A DNA stretch of 64,000 nucleotides from Leifsonia sp. C5G2 (GTDB taxonomy: Bacteria; Actinomycetota; Actinomycetes; Actinomycetales; Microbacteriaceae). This document shows, piece by piece, positions 10,087-20,053 of the stretch. The translations under genes were made by a program, and so were the position numbers. The notes beneath the pieces are model-generated. The model worked only from the letters and a program-made list of their open reading frames with translations, ran no database searches and was not told where the DNA came from. The stretch's first letter is position 1, and every line of letters starts with the position of its first letter. The stretch covers positions 124,001 through 188,000 of the forward strand of contig NZ_JABFMV010000003.1 of NCBI RefSeq assembly GCF_013359685.1, written 5' to 3'.

Positions 10087-11189
10087 GCGGTCGCCTCGGC
10101 GCGCTGCAGGCCGAGCACGTCGGCGATGGCGGTCGTGTCGACCGGGACGACGGTCGGCTGGACGTCGGAGCCGTCGGCCGTGCGGAGGGCCCACTGCGGG
10201 TCCTTCAGGCCGTGGCCGGTGACGGTCAGGACGACGGTGGCGCCGGCCGGGATGACGCCCGCCGCCGAGCGCTCCAGCAGGCCGGCGACGCTGATCGCGG
10301 AGGCCGGCTCCACGAAGATGCCGACCTCGGCGGAGAGCAGGCGGTGCGCCTCCAGGATCTTCGCGTCGTCGATGGCGCCGAAGTAGCCCTCGCTGTCGTC
10401 CCGGGCGTTGAGAGCGAGCTCCCACGACGCCGGGTTGCCGATGCGGATCGCGGTGGCGATGGTGTCCGGGTCCTTGACCGGGTGCCCGAGCACGATCGGG
10501 GCGCTCCCCGCGGCCTGGAAGCCGAACATCCGGGGCAGCCTGGTGGACTCCCCGCGCTGCAGCTCCTCGGTGTAGCCGCGGTGGTACGCGGTGTAGTTGC
10601 CGGCGTTGCCGACGGGCACGATGTGGAAGTCCGGAGCGTCGCCGAGCGCCTCGACGACCTCGAAGGCCGCGGTCTTCTGACCCTCGATGCGGTCGGGGTT
10701 GACCGAGTTGACCAGGTGCACCGGGTAGTTCGTCGCGAGGTCGCGCGCGATGTCGAGGCAGTCGTCGAAGTTGCCCTGCACCTGCAGCAGCTGCGCGTTG
10801 TGCGCGATCGCCTGGCCGAGCTTGCCCATCGCGATCTTGCCCTCCGGCACCAGCACGACGGCCTGGATGCCGGCGTGCGTGGCGTACGCGGCGGCGGACG
10901 CCGAGGTGTTTCCGGTGGAGGCGCAGATGACGGCCTTCGCGCCGTGCTCGACGGCCTTCGAGATCGCCATGGTCATGCCGCGGTCCTTGAACGACCCCGT
11001 GGGGTTCATCCCCTCGAACTTCACGTACACGTCGGCGCCGGTGCGCGCGGACAGAGCGGGTGCGGGGATGAGCGGCGTGCCGCCCTCGCCCAGCGTGACG
11101 ATCGGAGTGGCCTCGGAGATGTTCAGGCGGTCCGCGTACTCGCGCAGGACGCCTCGCCACTGACGACTGTAGGCCTTGGGCTGGGGCAT
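10083..11189 (-). CDS. thrC: Threonine synthase
   Basis: PLP enzyme that converts O-phosphohomoserine to threonine. It is 368 residues, the short class typical of actinobacteria and Bacillus. The PLP lysine is in NPTGSFKDRGMT near residue 60 and the phosphate loop is PVGNAGNYTAYHRG. Its ATG overlaps the hom stop codon (TAATG), and thrB overlaps its end, so the three are translationally coupled. Confidence 0.95.
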   Translation of the reverse strand: MPQPKAYSRQWRGVLREYADRLNISEATPIVTLGEGGTPLIPAPALSARTGADVYVKFEGMNPTGSFKDRGMTMAISKAVEHGAKAVICASTGNTSASAAAYATHAGIQAVVLVPEGKIAMGKLGQAIAHNAQLLQVQGNFDDCLDIARDLATNYPVHLVNSVNPDRIEGQKTAAFEVVEALGDAPDFHIVPVGNAGNYTAYHRGYTEELQRGESTRLPRMFGFQAAGSAPIVLGHPVKDPDTIATAIRIGNPASWELALNARDDSEGYFGAIDDAKILEAHRLLSAEVGIFVEPASAISVAGLLERSAAGVIPAGATVVLTVTGHGLKDPQWALRTADGSDVQPTVVPVDTTAIADVLGLQRAEATA

Positions 11190-12571
11190 TACGATCCTTC
11201 GACTCGGAGAACGGAAGAGATGGCGATCACGACGTCGCTCGCCGCGAGCGCCTCGACGGTGGCCGCGAGTGCGGCCTCCTCGGCTTCGTGGGTGCCGATG
11301 ACCAGGGTAGCGGTGGCCCTGCCGCCGCCGTGAATCGGGCCACCGGCCGGGCCGGCGGCCTCCGGCGCCGAACCGGCCACCACGACCGGCCCGGTGAGGC
11401 TCGGCACCGACTGCTGCACGGTCTCCACGCTGACACCGCCGTCGCTCAGGATGCGCGCCACCGCGGCGAGCACGCCGGGCTGGTCCTCCACATCCAGGGT
11501 GATCTGGTAGCGGGTCACCACGCGGCCGATGTCGAGCACCGGCAGGTCGGAGTGCGTCGACTCGGCGACGCCCGGACCGCCGACGACGTGCCTCCGCGCG
11601 GCGGAGACGACGTCGCCGAGCACGGCCGACGCGGTCTCGACGCCGCCGGCCCCCGCGCCGTAGAACATGAGGTCGCCGGCGGCGGCGGCCTGCACGAACA
11701 CCGCGTTGTGGGCGCCGTGCACCGCGGCGAGCGGGTGGTCGCGGCTGATGAGCGCCGGGTAGACGCGGGCGGAGACGCCCTCCTCCCCCGACTCCGGATC
11801 CCTCATCCGCTCGCAGATCGCGAGCAGCTTGATGACGGCCCCGGCCTCGCGGGCGGCATCCACCTGCGCCTTCGTCACGCCGGTGATGCCCTCGCGGTAG
11901 ACGCGGTCGAGCGGCACGGTGGTGTGGAAGGCGAGGCTCGCCAGGATGGCGGCCTTCTGCGCCGCGTCGTAGCCGCCGATGTCGGCGGTCGGGTCGGCCT
12001 CGGCGCACCCGCGGTCGGTGGCGGTGGCCAGCGCGTCCTGCAGGGTCTCGCCGTGCACGTCCATCCGGTCGAGCACGAAGTTGGTGGTGCCGTTGACGAT
12101 GCCGAGGATCCGCTCGATGCGGTCGCCGGCGAGACTGTCGCGCAGCGGGCGGATGATCGGGATGGCGCCGGCGACGGCCGCCTCGTAGTAGAGCTGGGCG
12201 CCGACCTGCTCGGCCGCCTCGAACAGCTCGGGGCCATGGGTGGCCAGCAGCGCCTTGTTCGCGGTGATGACGTCGGCACCGGAGTTGAGCGCCTCGAGCA
12301 CGTACCCGCGGGCCGGCTCGATGCCGCCCATCAGCTCGACCACGATGTCGGCGCCGAGGATGAGCGAGCTCGCGTCGGTGGTGAACAGCTCGCGCGGCAG
12401 GTCGACGTCCCGAGGAGCGTCGACGTCGCGCACGGCGATGCCGACGAGCTCGAGCCGGGCGCCGACGCGGGAGGCGAACTCGTCGCCCTGCTCCAGCAGG
12501 AGGCGGGCCACCTGGGAGCCGACGGAGCCGGCCCCGAGGAGGGCGACGCGGAGGTTGCGGTACTCGATCAT
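11189..12571 (-). CDS. hom: Homoserine dehydrogenase with ACT domain
   Basis: Reduces aspartate semialdehyde to homoserine. It is 460 residues. The N-terminal NAD(P)-binding site is VALLGAGSVGSQVARLLL. The catalytic domain includes KALLATHGPELF and GGYDAAQKAAILASLAF. A C-terminal ACT domain (QITLDVEDQPGVLAAVARIL, near residue 355) is the usual threonine feedback site. The ATG overlaps the lysA stop (ATGA), so the operon joins the lysine and threonine branches. Confidence 0.95.
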   Translation of the reverse strand: MIEYRNLRVALLGAGSVGSQVARLLLEQGDEFASRVGARLELVGIAVRDVDAPRDVDLPRELFTTDASSLILGADIVVELMGGIEPARGYVLEALNSGADVITANKALLATHGPELFEAAEQVGAQLYYEAAVAGAIPIIRPLRDSLAGDRIERILGIVNGTTNFVLDRMDVHGETLQDALATATDRGCAEADPTADIGGYDAAQKAAILASLAFHTTVPLDRVYREGITGVTKAQVDAAREAGAVIKLLAICERMRDPESGEEGVSARVYPALISRDHPLAAVHGAHNAVFVQAAAAGDLMFYGAGAGGVETASAVLGDVVSAARRHVVGGPGVAESTHSDLPVLDIGRVVTRYQITLDVEDQPGVLAAVARILSDGGVSVETVQQSVPSLTGPVVVAGSAPEAAGPAGGPIHGGGRATATLVIGTHEAEEAALAATVEALAASDVVIAISSVLRVEGS

Positions 12572-14022
12572 GCCTGGCTGCGCTCCTTCGACGCGGTGAC
12601 AGCGGATGCGGGGACGGCGGACGGGTCGTACGCCGCATCCCGGGCGAGGAGGTCCTCGATGGTCTCTCCCCGCACGATCACGCGCGCGTCGCCGTCGCGG
12701 ACGGCCACCACCGGCGGCCGCCCGAGATAGTTGTAGTTGCTCGCGAGCGACCAGCAGTAGGCACCGGTCGCGGGCACGGCGAGCAGGTCCCCCGGCTCGA
12801 CGTCGGCGGGCAGGTACTCGGCGTCGACCACGATGTCGCCGCTCTCGCAGTGCTTGCCCGCGACGCGCACGAGCGCGGGCGGGGCGAGGGAGACACGGCT
12901 CGCGATGCGGGCCGAGTAGTCGGCCTCGTACAGCGCGGGGCGGGCGTTGTCGCTCATCCCGCCGTCGACGCTCACGTAGCGGCGGACCGCGGTCTCGCCG
13001 TCGTCCTCGAAGGCGACGGGCACGTCCTTCGTGGTGCCGACCGTGTAGAGGGTGAGACCGGCGGTCCCGATGATCGACCGGCCGGGCTCGAACGCGACGA
13101 CGGGCATCGGGATGTCGAGCTCCTCGCATCCGGCCGCCACCGTCTCCGCGATGCGGCGCGCGAGCACCTCGATCGGGGCCGGGTCGTCGGCGGCCGTGTA
13201 GGCGATGCCGAAGCCACCGCCCAGGTTCAGCTCGGGCACGTCGCCCCCGGCCAGCAACCGCTTGTGCAACGTGAGCAGGCGCGCGGCCGACTCGGCGAAG
13301 CCGTCGGCGCCGAAGATCTGCGAGCCGATGTGGCAGTGCAGCCCGCGGAAGACCAGCGACGGGCGCGAGCGGATGAGTCCGACGGCCTCTTCGGCGCGGT
13401 CGAGCGCGATCCCGAACTTCTGGTCCTCGTGAGCGGTGGCGAGGAACGCGTGCGTGTGCGCGTGCACCCCGCTGTTCACTCGCAGCCGGACGCTCTGCCG
13501 GACACCGTGCCGCTCCGCCGCCTCGGCGACGCGGTCGATCTCCTGCAGGCTGTCGATCACGATGGCGCCGACGCCGACCTGCACGGCCCGGTCGATCTCG
13601 GCGAGCGACTTGTTGTTGCCGTGGAAACCGAGCCGCTCGGGGTCGACGCCGGCCGCCAGCGCGACCGCGAGCTCGCCCCCGCTGCAGACGTCGATGTGCA
13701 GGCCGGCCTCGGCCATCCAGCGGGCGACCTCGATGCTCAGGAACGCCTTGCCTGCGTAGTAGACCTTCGCGGCCGTCCCGATCTCGGCGAAGGCACGGTC
13801 GAAGGCCGTGCGCACCTCGACGGCGCGCGAGCGGGCGTGCTCCTCGTCGACGACGTAGAGCGGCGTCCCGAACCGCGCGGCGAGCTCCCCCGCCGCGACG
13901 CCGCCGACGACGAGCTCGCCGTCGGAACGCGAGACGGTGCGGGACCAGAGCCCGGGGACGAGCGCGTTCGCGTCGTCCGGGACATGCAGCCAGGAGGGTG
14001 CGAGGGGATTCGGATCGGCCAT
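12568..14022 (-). CDS. lysA: Diaminopimelate decarboxylase
   Basis: PLP enzyme of fold type III that makes lysine from meso-diaminopimelate, 484 residues. The PLP lysine lies in VYYAGKAFLS near residue 88. HIGSQIF, the glycine-rich loop NLGGGFGI and the C-terminal CESGDI motif that completes the active site are present. The ATG at 14022 is used with GTGAGG a few bases upstream as ribosome site; a GTG at 14034 would absorb that site. A TACACT -10 box at 14110-14115 gives the operon its own promoter besides read-through from argS. Confidence 0.95.
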   Translation of the reverse strand: MADPNPLAPSWLHVPDDANALVPGLWSRTVSRSDGELVVGGVAAGELAARFGTPLYVVDEEHARSRAVEVRTAFDRAFAEIGTAAKVYYAGKAFLSIEVARWMAEAGLHIDVCSGGELAVALAAGVDPERLGFHGNNKSLAEIDRAVQVGVGAIVIDSLQEIDRVAEAAERHGVRQSVRLRVNSGVHAHTHAFLATAHEDQKFGIALDRAEEAVGLIRSRPSLVFRGLHCHIGSQIFGADGFAESAARLLTLHKRLLAGGDVPELNLGGGFGIAYTAADDPAPIEVLARRIAETVAAGCEELDIPMPVVAFEPGRSIIGTAGLTLYTVGTTKDVPVAFEDDGETAVRRYVSVDGGMSDNARPALYEADYSARIASRVSLAPPALVRVAGKHCESGDIVVDAEYLPADVEPGDLLAVPATGAYCWSLASNYNYLGRPPVVAVRDGDARVIVRGETIEDLLARDAAYDPSAVPASAVTASKERSQA

Positions 14023-14109
14023 AGGGAACCTCACGGGTGGTGACGAGTGGGGGTCTCCTAGGCGAGCGGACCCGGATTGGCCCCTGAAGCCGGTGGAGAG
14101 GACAGGACC

Positions 14110-14115
14110 AGTGTA
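14110..14115 (-). promoter_or_regulatory. -10 box for the lysA-hom-thrC-thrB operon
   Basis: TACACT on the minus strand lies about 88 bases before the lysA start. No T-box, riboswitch or leader peptide was recognised in the leader. Confidence 0.4.
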
Positions 14116-14154
14116 TCCGGGAGCCGTATCCGCTTTCCGTGTGTTACATCCGGA

Positions 14155-14949
14155 CTAGGAGCAGCTGCCCTTGCTGTTCAGGAACTTCTCGTTCATCACG
14201 AAGTCACTGGCGGTCAGCCGGACGGTCGCGTGCCCCGGGGAGACCTGGATGTCATCGACCTGCACGCCATCAGGAAGGTACTGCGCCGCGCACACCGGGA
14301 ACGGCCCCTGCGCGGTGAGCGCCTGCAGCAGCCTGTCCAGGTTGACGTTGCCGGCGCCCGTCTTGAGGCTGGCCTTGTCGGCCTTCAGTAGCACCTGGTC
14401 GCCCGCGGCCTCCGGCGTCGCCGTGACCGTGTACTGGACGGGCAGCCCGAGCAGGCTGATGCTGCCGTCGTACCCGATGGTGCCGGCACCGAGGGTGATG
14501 TCGCCGGTCGCACCGGGGATCTGCACGAGCTTGTTGAGCGAGTCCTGGCTGATGCTCAGGGTGCCGGTCGCCTGCGAGATCGGCTTCGAGAAGTCGGTCG
14601 GGACGCCGGTGGCGACGAGCTTCGCGCTGAGTGGCGCACCGTTCGCCACCACCTTCGGCGCGTCGAGCTCCACGCGCTGGAAGGTGCCGGAGAGGTACTG
14701 CTGCAGCACGGAGAATCCCCCAATGTGCGTGGTGACCTGGCCCTTCACGTCGGCCGGCAGATTCTTCTCGATCTCGTCGGAGACGCGTTGCTCGGCGTAC
14801 GCGCGCGCTGCCGAGTCGACGACCACGAGCAGCACGACGATGACGACGACCGGGATGCCGACCCACAGCAGCAGCCGCAGCCAGCGCGGCCGGCGGCGGC
14901 GCTGCGGCGCACCCGTACCGGGCAGCACCTGGGTCGTGTCCTCGCTCAT
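14155..14949 (-). CDS. DUF2993 (LmeA-like) membrane-anchored protein
   Basis: 264 residues. A short cytoplasmic Arg-rich head is followed by one transmembrane segment (LLLWVGIPVVVIVVLLVVV, near 26-44), then an extracellular domain with the DUF2993 pattern (AEQRVSDEIEKNL, GFSVLQQYLSGTF, QVDDIQVSPGHA). Mycobacterial LmeA of this family is linked to lipomannan elongation, but that role cannot be assumed here. It lies 39 bp after argS on the same strand and probably shares its transcript. Confidence 0.85.
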   Translation of the reverse strand: MSEDTTQVLPGTGAPQRRRRPRWLRLLLWVGIPVVVIVVLLVVVDSAARAYAEQRVSDEIEKNLPADVKGQVTTHIGGFSVLQQYLSGTFQRVELDAPKVVANGAPLSAKLVATGVPTDFSKPISQATGTLSISQDSLNKLVQIPGATGDITLGAGTIGYDGSISLLGLPVQYTVTATPEAAGDQVLLKADKASLKTGAGNVNLDRLLQALTAQGPFPVCAAQYLPDGVQVDDIQVSPGHATVRLTASDFVMNEKFLNSKGSCS

Positions 14950-14988
14950 CGGGTCGCCTCCTTCGTCTCGTCGCTCGTCGTCCGCCGG

Positions 14989-16689
14989 CTACATCCGGTC
15001 CGGGGCCGAGACCCCGAGGAGGCCGAGGCCGTTGCGGATGACCTGGCCGGTCGCATCGTTCAGCCACAGGCGAGTGCGGTGCACGTCGGTGACAGGCTCG
15101 TCGCCGTGCGGGATGACGCGGGTCGAGCCGTCCCGCACCGCGTACCAGGCGTGGTACAGGCCGGCGAGCTCCTCGATGTACCGGGCGACCCGGTGCGGCT
15201 CGCGCAGCTCGGCCGACAGTGCCACGACGCGCGGGAACTCCTGCAGGCCGCCGAGCAGAGCGGACTCCGTCTCGTGCGTCAGCAGCTCGGGCGCGAACAC
15301 GCTCCGGTCGACACCGGCCTTCTCGGCGTTCGCCGCGACGGACCGGGTGCGGGCATGCGCGTACTGCACGTAGTAGACCGGGTTCTCGTTGCTGCGCTTG
15401 GCGAGCAGGTCGAGGTCGATGTCGAGCTGCGAGTCGGTCGAGGAGCGCACCAGGGCGTAACGGGCGGCGTCGACGCCCACCGCGTCCACGAGGTCGTCGA
15501 GCGTGACGATCGTTCCCGCGCGCTTGGACATCCGGACCGGCTCGCCGTCCTTCACCAGGTTGACCAGCTGGCCGATCAGGATCTGGAGGTTGACGTTCGG
15601 CACGTCGCCGAACGCCTCCACCATCGCCATCATGCGGCCGATGTAGCCGTGGTGGTCGGCGCCGAGCATGATGATGTTCTGCTCGAAGCCGCGCTCGCGC
15701 TTGTCGAGGTAGTAGCCGAGGTCGCCGGAGATGTACGCGGGCTCGCCGTTGGAGCGGATGACCACGCGGTCGCGGTCGTCGCCGAACGCCGTCGTGCGCA
15801 GCCAGATGGCGCCGTCCGCCTCGAAGATGTGGCCCTGCTCGCGCAGCCGCTCGATGGCGCGCTCCACGGCGCCGGACTCGTGGAGCGAGTCCTCATGGAA
15901 GTACACGTCGAAGTCGACGCCGAACGAGTGCAGGCGCTGCTTGATCTCCTCGAACATCAACTGCGTGCCGATGGAGCGGAAGACCTCCTGCTGCTGCTCG
16001 CGCGGGAGCGCGGCGAGGTCGCCACCGTCGCTCTCGGCGTAGGCCGCGACGACGCGGTCGGCGATCTCGCCGATGTAGGCGCCGCCGTAGCCGTCCTCCG
16101 GGGTCGGCTCGCCGAGGTAGGCGGCGAGGAGGCTGCGGGCGAAGCGATCGATCTGCGAGCCGTGGTCGTTGAAGTAGTACTCGCGGGTGACATCGGCGCC
16201 CTCGGCCTGGAGGATGCGCGCGAGGCTGTCGCCCACCGCGGCCCAGCGTGCGCCGCCCATGTGGACGGGGCCGGTCGGGTTGGCGGAGACGAACTCCAGG
16301 TTGACGCGCAGGCCATCGTAGGTGTGGCCGCGGCCGTAGCCGTCGGCCTGCTCCACGATCGTCTTGGCGAGCTGGCCGGCCGCGGCGGCCTCGAGCCGGA
16401 AGTTGATGAAGCCGGGACCGGCGACCTCCGCGGACGCCACCCCCTCGATGCCCGAGGCGGCCGCGGCGATCTCCTCCGCGAGCTCGCGCGGGTTGACCCC
16501 GACCTTCTTGGCCAGGCGCATGGCGACGTTGGAGGCCCAGTCGCCGTGGTCGCGGTTCTTCGGCCGCTCGAGCGGCACATCCGCCGCCGTGAGGGACAGC
16601 TCCGGGATGTCGGCGCCGGCCTCTCGTCGCCGCTCGACCACCGTCGTCACGATGTCGAGAAGGGCGGCGGAGAGGTCAGCGGGAGTCAT
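14989..16689 (-). CDS. argS: Arginyl-tRNA synthetase
   Basis: Class I synthetase charging tRNA-Arg, 566 residues, normal length. An N-terminal Add-1 domain is followed by [13 protein letters not shown] (the HIGH region, here HMGG) and the KMSKS equivalent RMSKRAGT. The C-terminal DALR anticodon-binding domain carries [12 protein letters not shown]. The ATG at 16689 is chosen because a TAGAAT box (16698-16703) stands eight bases upstream, giving a leaderless mRNA. A tRNA-Arg(CCG) gene lies less than 1 kb away. Confidence 0.96.
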   Translation of the reverse strand: MTPADLSAALLDIVTTVVERRREAGADIPELSLTAADVPLERPKNRDHGDWASNVAMRLAKKVGVNPRELAEEIAAAASGIEGVASAEVAGPGFINFRLEAAAAGQLAKTIVEQADGYGRGHTYDGLRVNLEFVSANPTGPVHMGGARWAAVGDSLARILQAEGADVTREYYFNDHGSQIDRFARSLLAAYLGEPTPEDGYGGAYIGEIADRVVAAYAESDGGDLAALPREQQQEVFRSIGTQLMFEEIKQRLHSFGVDFDVYFHEDSLHESGAVERAIERLREQGHIFEADGAIWLRTTAFGDDRDRVVIRSNGEPAYISGDLGYYLDKRERGFEQNIIMLGADHHGYIGRMMAMVEAFGDVPNVNLQILIGQLVNLVKDGEPVRMSKRAGTIVTLDDLVDAVGVDAARYALVRSSTDSQLDIDLDLLAKRSNENPVYYVQYAHARTRSVAANAEKAGVDRSVFAPELLTHETESALLGGLQEFPRVVALSAELREPHRVARYIEELAGLYHAWYAVRDGSTRVIPHGDEPVTDVHRTRLWLNDATGQVIRNGLGLLGVSAPDRM

Positions 16690-16697
16690 GAGGAACG

Positions 16698-16703
16698 ATT
16701 CTA
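16698..16703 (-). promoter_or_regulatory. -10 box of argS, leaderless
   Basis: TAGAAT on the minus strand stands eight bases before the argS ATG, with no Shine-Dalgarno sequence. Confidence 0.6.
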
Positions 16704-16809
16704 CCGGGAGCCTGGGTGGACGCCGGGCGGGGTGGCCGCGCACGGTTGATAGGGTCGTCGCGACGCGCGCTCCCGCACGGCGCGCGCCGAGCAGAGAGAC
16801 GGATCCGCA

Positions 16810-17424
16810 ATGCCGACCACCCCCCGCCGCACCACGCTCCTGGCCGTCGCTGCCGCCGCCGGGATCCTCGCCTCCGCCGCCCTGTCCGGGTGCACCCCCG
16901 CCGCGAAGCCGGCCGGGCCGGCCACGGCCGCCGCGACGGGCGGGAGCACGCCCCGGACGGTCCCCTCGGCCACCCCGACGCCGACCGACCCTCCCACGCC
17001 GGTCGGGCTGACCTGCGAGCAGGTCGTCACGCCGGAGCAGCTGCAGGCGTCCGTGCCGGGCTACGCCGCCGACCCGGGGTACGCGCCGAAGGCCGGGTCG
17101 CTCGAGAAGAGGATCGCCGACTGGCAGGGCGTGGCGTGCGCCTGGCTCAACCAGACCAGCGGCGACGTGATCCAGGTCGCGGTCGCCCGGCCGCCCGCCA
17201 GTGCGCTCGAGGGACTCAAGAACAGCGCGATCACCGCATCCAACCCGGTGCCCACCTACGGCGTGCCGCCGCAGGTCGAGGGCTACTTCGCCCCGGGCAC
17301 CTCCGGCCAGGTGCAGATCTTCCGCGGGAGCTACTGGATCGTGGCCGACTCGACCGTGTTCCAGGAGCCGGGCGACGCGGCACCGCTGATGGAGAAGGTG
17401 CTGGAGAGCGTCCCCTCCTCCTGA
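16810..17424 (+). CDS. Secreted lipoprotein of unknown function
   Basis: 204 residues. The signal peptide ends in the lipobox LSGC with cysteine near residue 28. A Thr/Pro/Ala-rich linker (to about residue 60) follows, then a small domain beginning [11 protein letters not shown], with a second cysteine in [12 protein letters not shown]. The two cysteines of the domain could form a disulfide. It resembles actinobacterial cell-surface lipoproteins of the DUF3558-like kind, but I do not recognise a function. It is divergent from argS. Confidence 0.8.
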   Translation: MPTTPRRTTLLAVAAAAGILASAALSGCTPAAKPAGPATAAATGGSTPRTVPSATPTPTDPPTPVGLTCEQVVTPEQLQASVPGYAADPGYAPKAGSLEKRIADWQGVACAWLNQTSGDVIQVAVARPPASALEGLKNSAITASNPVPTYGVPPQVEGYFAPGTSGQVQIFRGSYWIVADSTVFQEPGDAAPLMEKVLESVPSS

Positions 17425-17441
17425 CCTCGGAGACCTCCCGG

Positions 17442-17472
17442 GCGGGCCGCGCGATTCACGGGCGCGGCCCGC
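17442..17472 (+). terminator. Terminator of lipoprotein gene
   Basis: An 11-bp perfect stem (GCGGGCCGCGC with GCGCGGCCCGC) with a nine-base loop lies 18 bases after the stop. It insulates the tRNA promoter that follows. Confidence 0.65.
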
Positions 17473-17479
17473 GGGATGC

Positions 17480-17485
17480 TAGCCT
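17480..17485 (+). promoter_or_regulatory. -10 box of tRNA-Arg
   Basis: TAGCCT lies 12 bases before the tRNA 5' end. Confidence 0.55.
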
Positions 17486-17497
17486 GGGAGCACCCTG

Positions 17498-17570
17498 GCC
17501 CCCATAGCTCAGGGGATAGAGCGTCTGCCTCCGGAGCAGAAGGCCGTAGGTTCAAATCCTACTGGGGGCA
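17498..17570 (+). tRNA. tRNA-Arg (anticodon CCG)
   Basis: A 73-base cloverleaf. The acceptor stem is GCCCCCA with TGGGGGC plus discriminator A, the D arm holds AGCTCAGGGGATAGAGC, the anticodon stem is TCTGC/GCAGA with loop CTCCGGA (anticodon CCG at 17531-17533), and the T arm is GGTTCAAATCC. The terminal CCA is not fully encoded. It decodes CGG, a frequent codon in this GC-rich genome. Confidence 0.97.
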
Positions 17571-17575
17571 CCCTT

Positions 17576-17848
17576 TCAGTCGACCGCGTCGAGGTCCGTC
17601 TCCAGCAGTGCCGCCAGCTCGTCGAGCGCTGCATCCGCATCCGGGGCGTCCGATCGCAGGGTGACGACGGTCCCCTTGCCCGCGGCGAGGCCCATCAGCG
17701 ACAGGATGCTCGCGGCGTTCAGCTGGGGCCCGTCGCCGACGGCGATCGTGATCGGGATGGCCTTCTCCTGCACCGCCTGCACGAACAGCTTGGCGGGGCG
17801 GGCGTGCAGGCCGGAGGCGCTGGCGACGGTGGCGTGACGTTCTGACAT
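17576..17848 (-). CDS. ptsH: Phosphocarrier protein HPr
   Basis: Small PTS phosphotransfer protein that passes phosphate from enzyme I to enzyme II. It is 90 residues. The phosphorylated His15 lies in GLHARPA, and a serine stands at the regulatory position (SILSLMGL). It is last in the fruR-fruK-fruA-ptsH operon, 77 bp after fruA. No enzyme I gene is in the window. Confidence 0.95.
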   Translation of the reverse strand: MSERHATVASASGLHARPAKLFVQAVQEKAIPITIAVGDGPQLNAASILSLMGLAAGKGTVVTLRSDAPDADAALDELAALLETDLDAVD

Positions 17849-17925
17849 GGTTCTCTCCTCGGGTGGTCGGGGGCCGGCGGGGTCGGGCGGGGTCGGTCGG
17901 GTGCGGGCGGCAGGGTGGCCGGCCG

Positions 17926-20025
17926 TCAGACGACGGCGGTCTCCATGCGCTCGTCGACGGCGTCCTCCTCGGCGATGGCGGCGGCCCGGCGGGGGGCCGC
18001 GAAGCGCTTCAGGCCGACGACGACGAACGCGGTGACCACGGTTCCGGCGACGAGCGCCAGCAGGAAGCCCCAGATCGGGTCGATGGCGAAGAAGACGAAG
18101 ATGCCGCCGTGCGGGGCGCGCGACTCGACGCCGAAAGCCATGGCGAGGGCGCCGGCGACTGCACCGCCCGCCAGGTTCGCGGGGATGACGCGCAGCGGGT
18201 CGGCCGCAGCGAACGGGATCGCTCCTTCGGAGATGAACGAGGCTCCCAGCAGCCAGGCGGCCGCGCCGTTCTCCCGCTCCACCTGGGTGAAGCCGCGGCG
18301 GTAGAGCACGGTCGAGGCGAGCGCCATGCCGAGCGGCGGCACCATCCCGGCGATCATCACCGTGGCCATGATCTGGAAGCTGGCCGGGGTCTGCGCGGCG
18401 AGGCCTGCGACCGCGAACGCGTACGCCACCTTGTTGACCGGGCCGCCCAGGTCGAAGGTCATCATGAGGCCCAGGATGATGCCGAGCGCGATCGCGCCGG
18501 CGCCGGTGAGGCCGTTGAGGAAGGTGGTCAGCTGCGCCATCAGCCAGGCGATGGGCGCGCCGAGGATGAGCAGCATCAACCCCGACGCGATGATCGAAGC
18601 GCCGAGCGGGATGATCACCACCGGCATCAGGCCGCGCAGCCAGCGCGGGACCGCAGGACGACCGATCAGCCAGGCGGCGAAGCCGGCCAGCAGTCCGCCG
18701 ATCAGGCCGCCGAGGAAGCCGGCGTTCATGAACACGGCGATCGCGCCTGCGACGAATCCGGGCGCGATGCCGGGCCGGTCGGCGATGGCGAACGCGATGT
18801 AGCCGGAGAGTGCGGGCACCAGGAAGCCGAGGCTCACGCTCCCGATCTCGAACGCGATCGCGCCGAGGTAGTAGCCGAGGCCCTGCGGCGGGAGGTCCCA
18901 GATCGCGTAGTGCTGCAGGGTGTACACGGCGTTGTTGACGCCGGAACTGCCGTGGGCCAGCGCGATCCCGTACCCGCCGAGGAACGGCAGGAAGCTGATC
19001 GCGATCAGCAGACCCCCGCCCGCGACGAACGGGATCATGTAGCTGACGCCGGTAAGGAGGATGCGCTGGATGTTGCGCCCCCAGGAGAGCTGCTGCGCGC
19101 CGGAGCCGGCCGAGCCGCCGCCTGTCGCTGTGACACGGGCGCCCTGCGGATCGCGGGCGACGGCCACGGCGTCCGCGATCAGCCGGTCGGGCTGCTCGAT
19201 GCCGCGCTTCACGGTGGAGCGCACGACCGGCTTGCCGCGGAAGCGGGCCTCCTCTCGCACGTCGACATCGTTGGCGAAGATGACCGCGTCTGCCGCGTCG
19301 ATGACGCTCTGCGGGAGCGCCTGGTAGCCGCTGGAGCCCTGCGGCTCCACGACGAGGTCGATCCCGGAGTCCTTGCCCGCCTTGGTCAGGGCATCCGCGG
19401 CCATGAAGGTGTGCGCGATACCGGTGGCGCAGGAGGTGACCGCGACGATCCGGGCAGGGCGGCCGTCGATGAGCAGGCCCTCGGGGGTCGAGCCGTCCGC
19501 GGTCGCAGCCGGGGCGGGATCGGGCTCGTCGGGTGCTGCGGCCTCGGCCGGCTTCGCGGCGGCCGCGGCGCCCTCGCCGATCGCCTCGTCGACCAGGGCG
19601 ACGACCTCCTCCGGCGTGGTCGCGGCGCGGAGGCCCGCGGTGAACTCGTCGAGCATGAGGCTGCGGGCGAGCTTCGAGAGCACCGCGAGGTGCACCTCGG
19701 CGGCGTCGTCGGGAGCCGCGATGAGGAAGACGAGGTCGGCAGGGCCGTCCGGCGCGCCGAAGTCGACGCCGGGCTTCAGCCGCGCGAACGCGAGCGACGG
19801 CACCGTGACGGCGGGGCTCTTGGCGTGCGGGATGGCGATCCCGCCGGGCAGGCCGGTCTCGTCCTTCTGCTCGCGCGCCCAGGCGTCCTCGAACAGCGCT
19901 TCGGCGTCGGTCGCACGCCCCTGGGCCGCGACCCGGGCGGCGAGGGCGCGGATGATGTCGCTCTTGTCGGCGCCCTCGCCGATGTCGAGGCCGACGAGGT
20001 CGGGGGTGATGGTCTTCGGTGACAC
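17926..20025 (-). CDS. fruA: PTS fructose-specific enzyme IIABC
   Basis: Membrane transporter that takes up fructose and phosphorylates it to fructose 1-phosphate. It is 699 residues in the order IIA, IIB, IIC. The IIA histidine is His67 in GIAIPHAKS, the IIB cysteine is in VTSCATGIAHTF near residue 198, and IIC occupies the second half with about eight to ten membrane segments. The start is a GTG with GGAGG a few bases upstream. It lies 28 bp after fruK and is followed by ptsH, so the local genes supply everything but enzyme I. Confidence 0.95.
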   Translation of the reverse strand: MSPKTITPDLVGLDIGEGADKSDIIRALAARVAAQGRATDAEALFEDAWAREQKDETGLPGGIAIPHAKSPAVTVPSLAFARLKPGVDFGAPDGPADLVFLIAAPDDAAEVHLAVLSKLARSLMLDEFTAGLRAATTPEEVVALVDEAIGEGAAAAAKPAEAAAPDEPDPAPAATADGSTPEGLLIDGRPARIVAVTSCATGIAHTFMAADALTKAGKDSGIDLVVEPQGSSGYQALPQSVIDAADAVIFANDVDVREEARFRGKPVVRSTVKRGIEQPDRLIADAVAVARDPQGARVTATGGGSAGSGAQQLSWGRNIQRILLTGVSYMIPFVAGGGLLIAISFLPFLGGYGIALAHGSSGVNNAVYTLQHYAIWDLPPQGLGYYLGAIAFEIGSVSLGFLVPALSGYIAFAIADRPGIAPGFVAGAIAVFMNAGFLGGLIGGLLAGFAAWLIGRPAVPRWLRGLMPVVIIPLGASIIASGLMLLILGAPIAWLMAQLTTFLNGLTGAGAIALGIILGLMMTFDLGGPVNKVAYAFAVAGLAAQTPASFQIMATVMIAGMVPPLGMALASTVLYRRGFTQVERENGAAAWLLGASFISEGAIPFAAADPLRVIPANLAGGAVAGALAMAFGVESRAPHGGIFVFFAIDPIWGFLLALVAGTVVTAFVVVGLKRFAAPRRAAAIAEEDAVDERMETAVV

Positions 20026-20053
20026 GGTTCCTCCAGGGTCTTTCGATGGGAGT

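Noticed and set aside
14023-14154. Riboswitch or attenuator before lysA
   Set aside because: The leader is short and shows no lysine-riboswitch, T-box or leader-peptide pattern.
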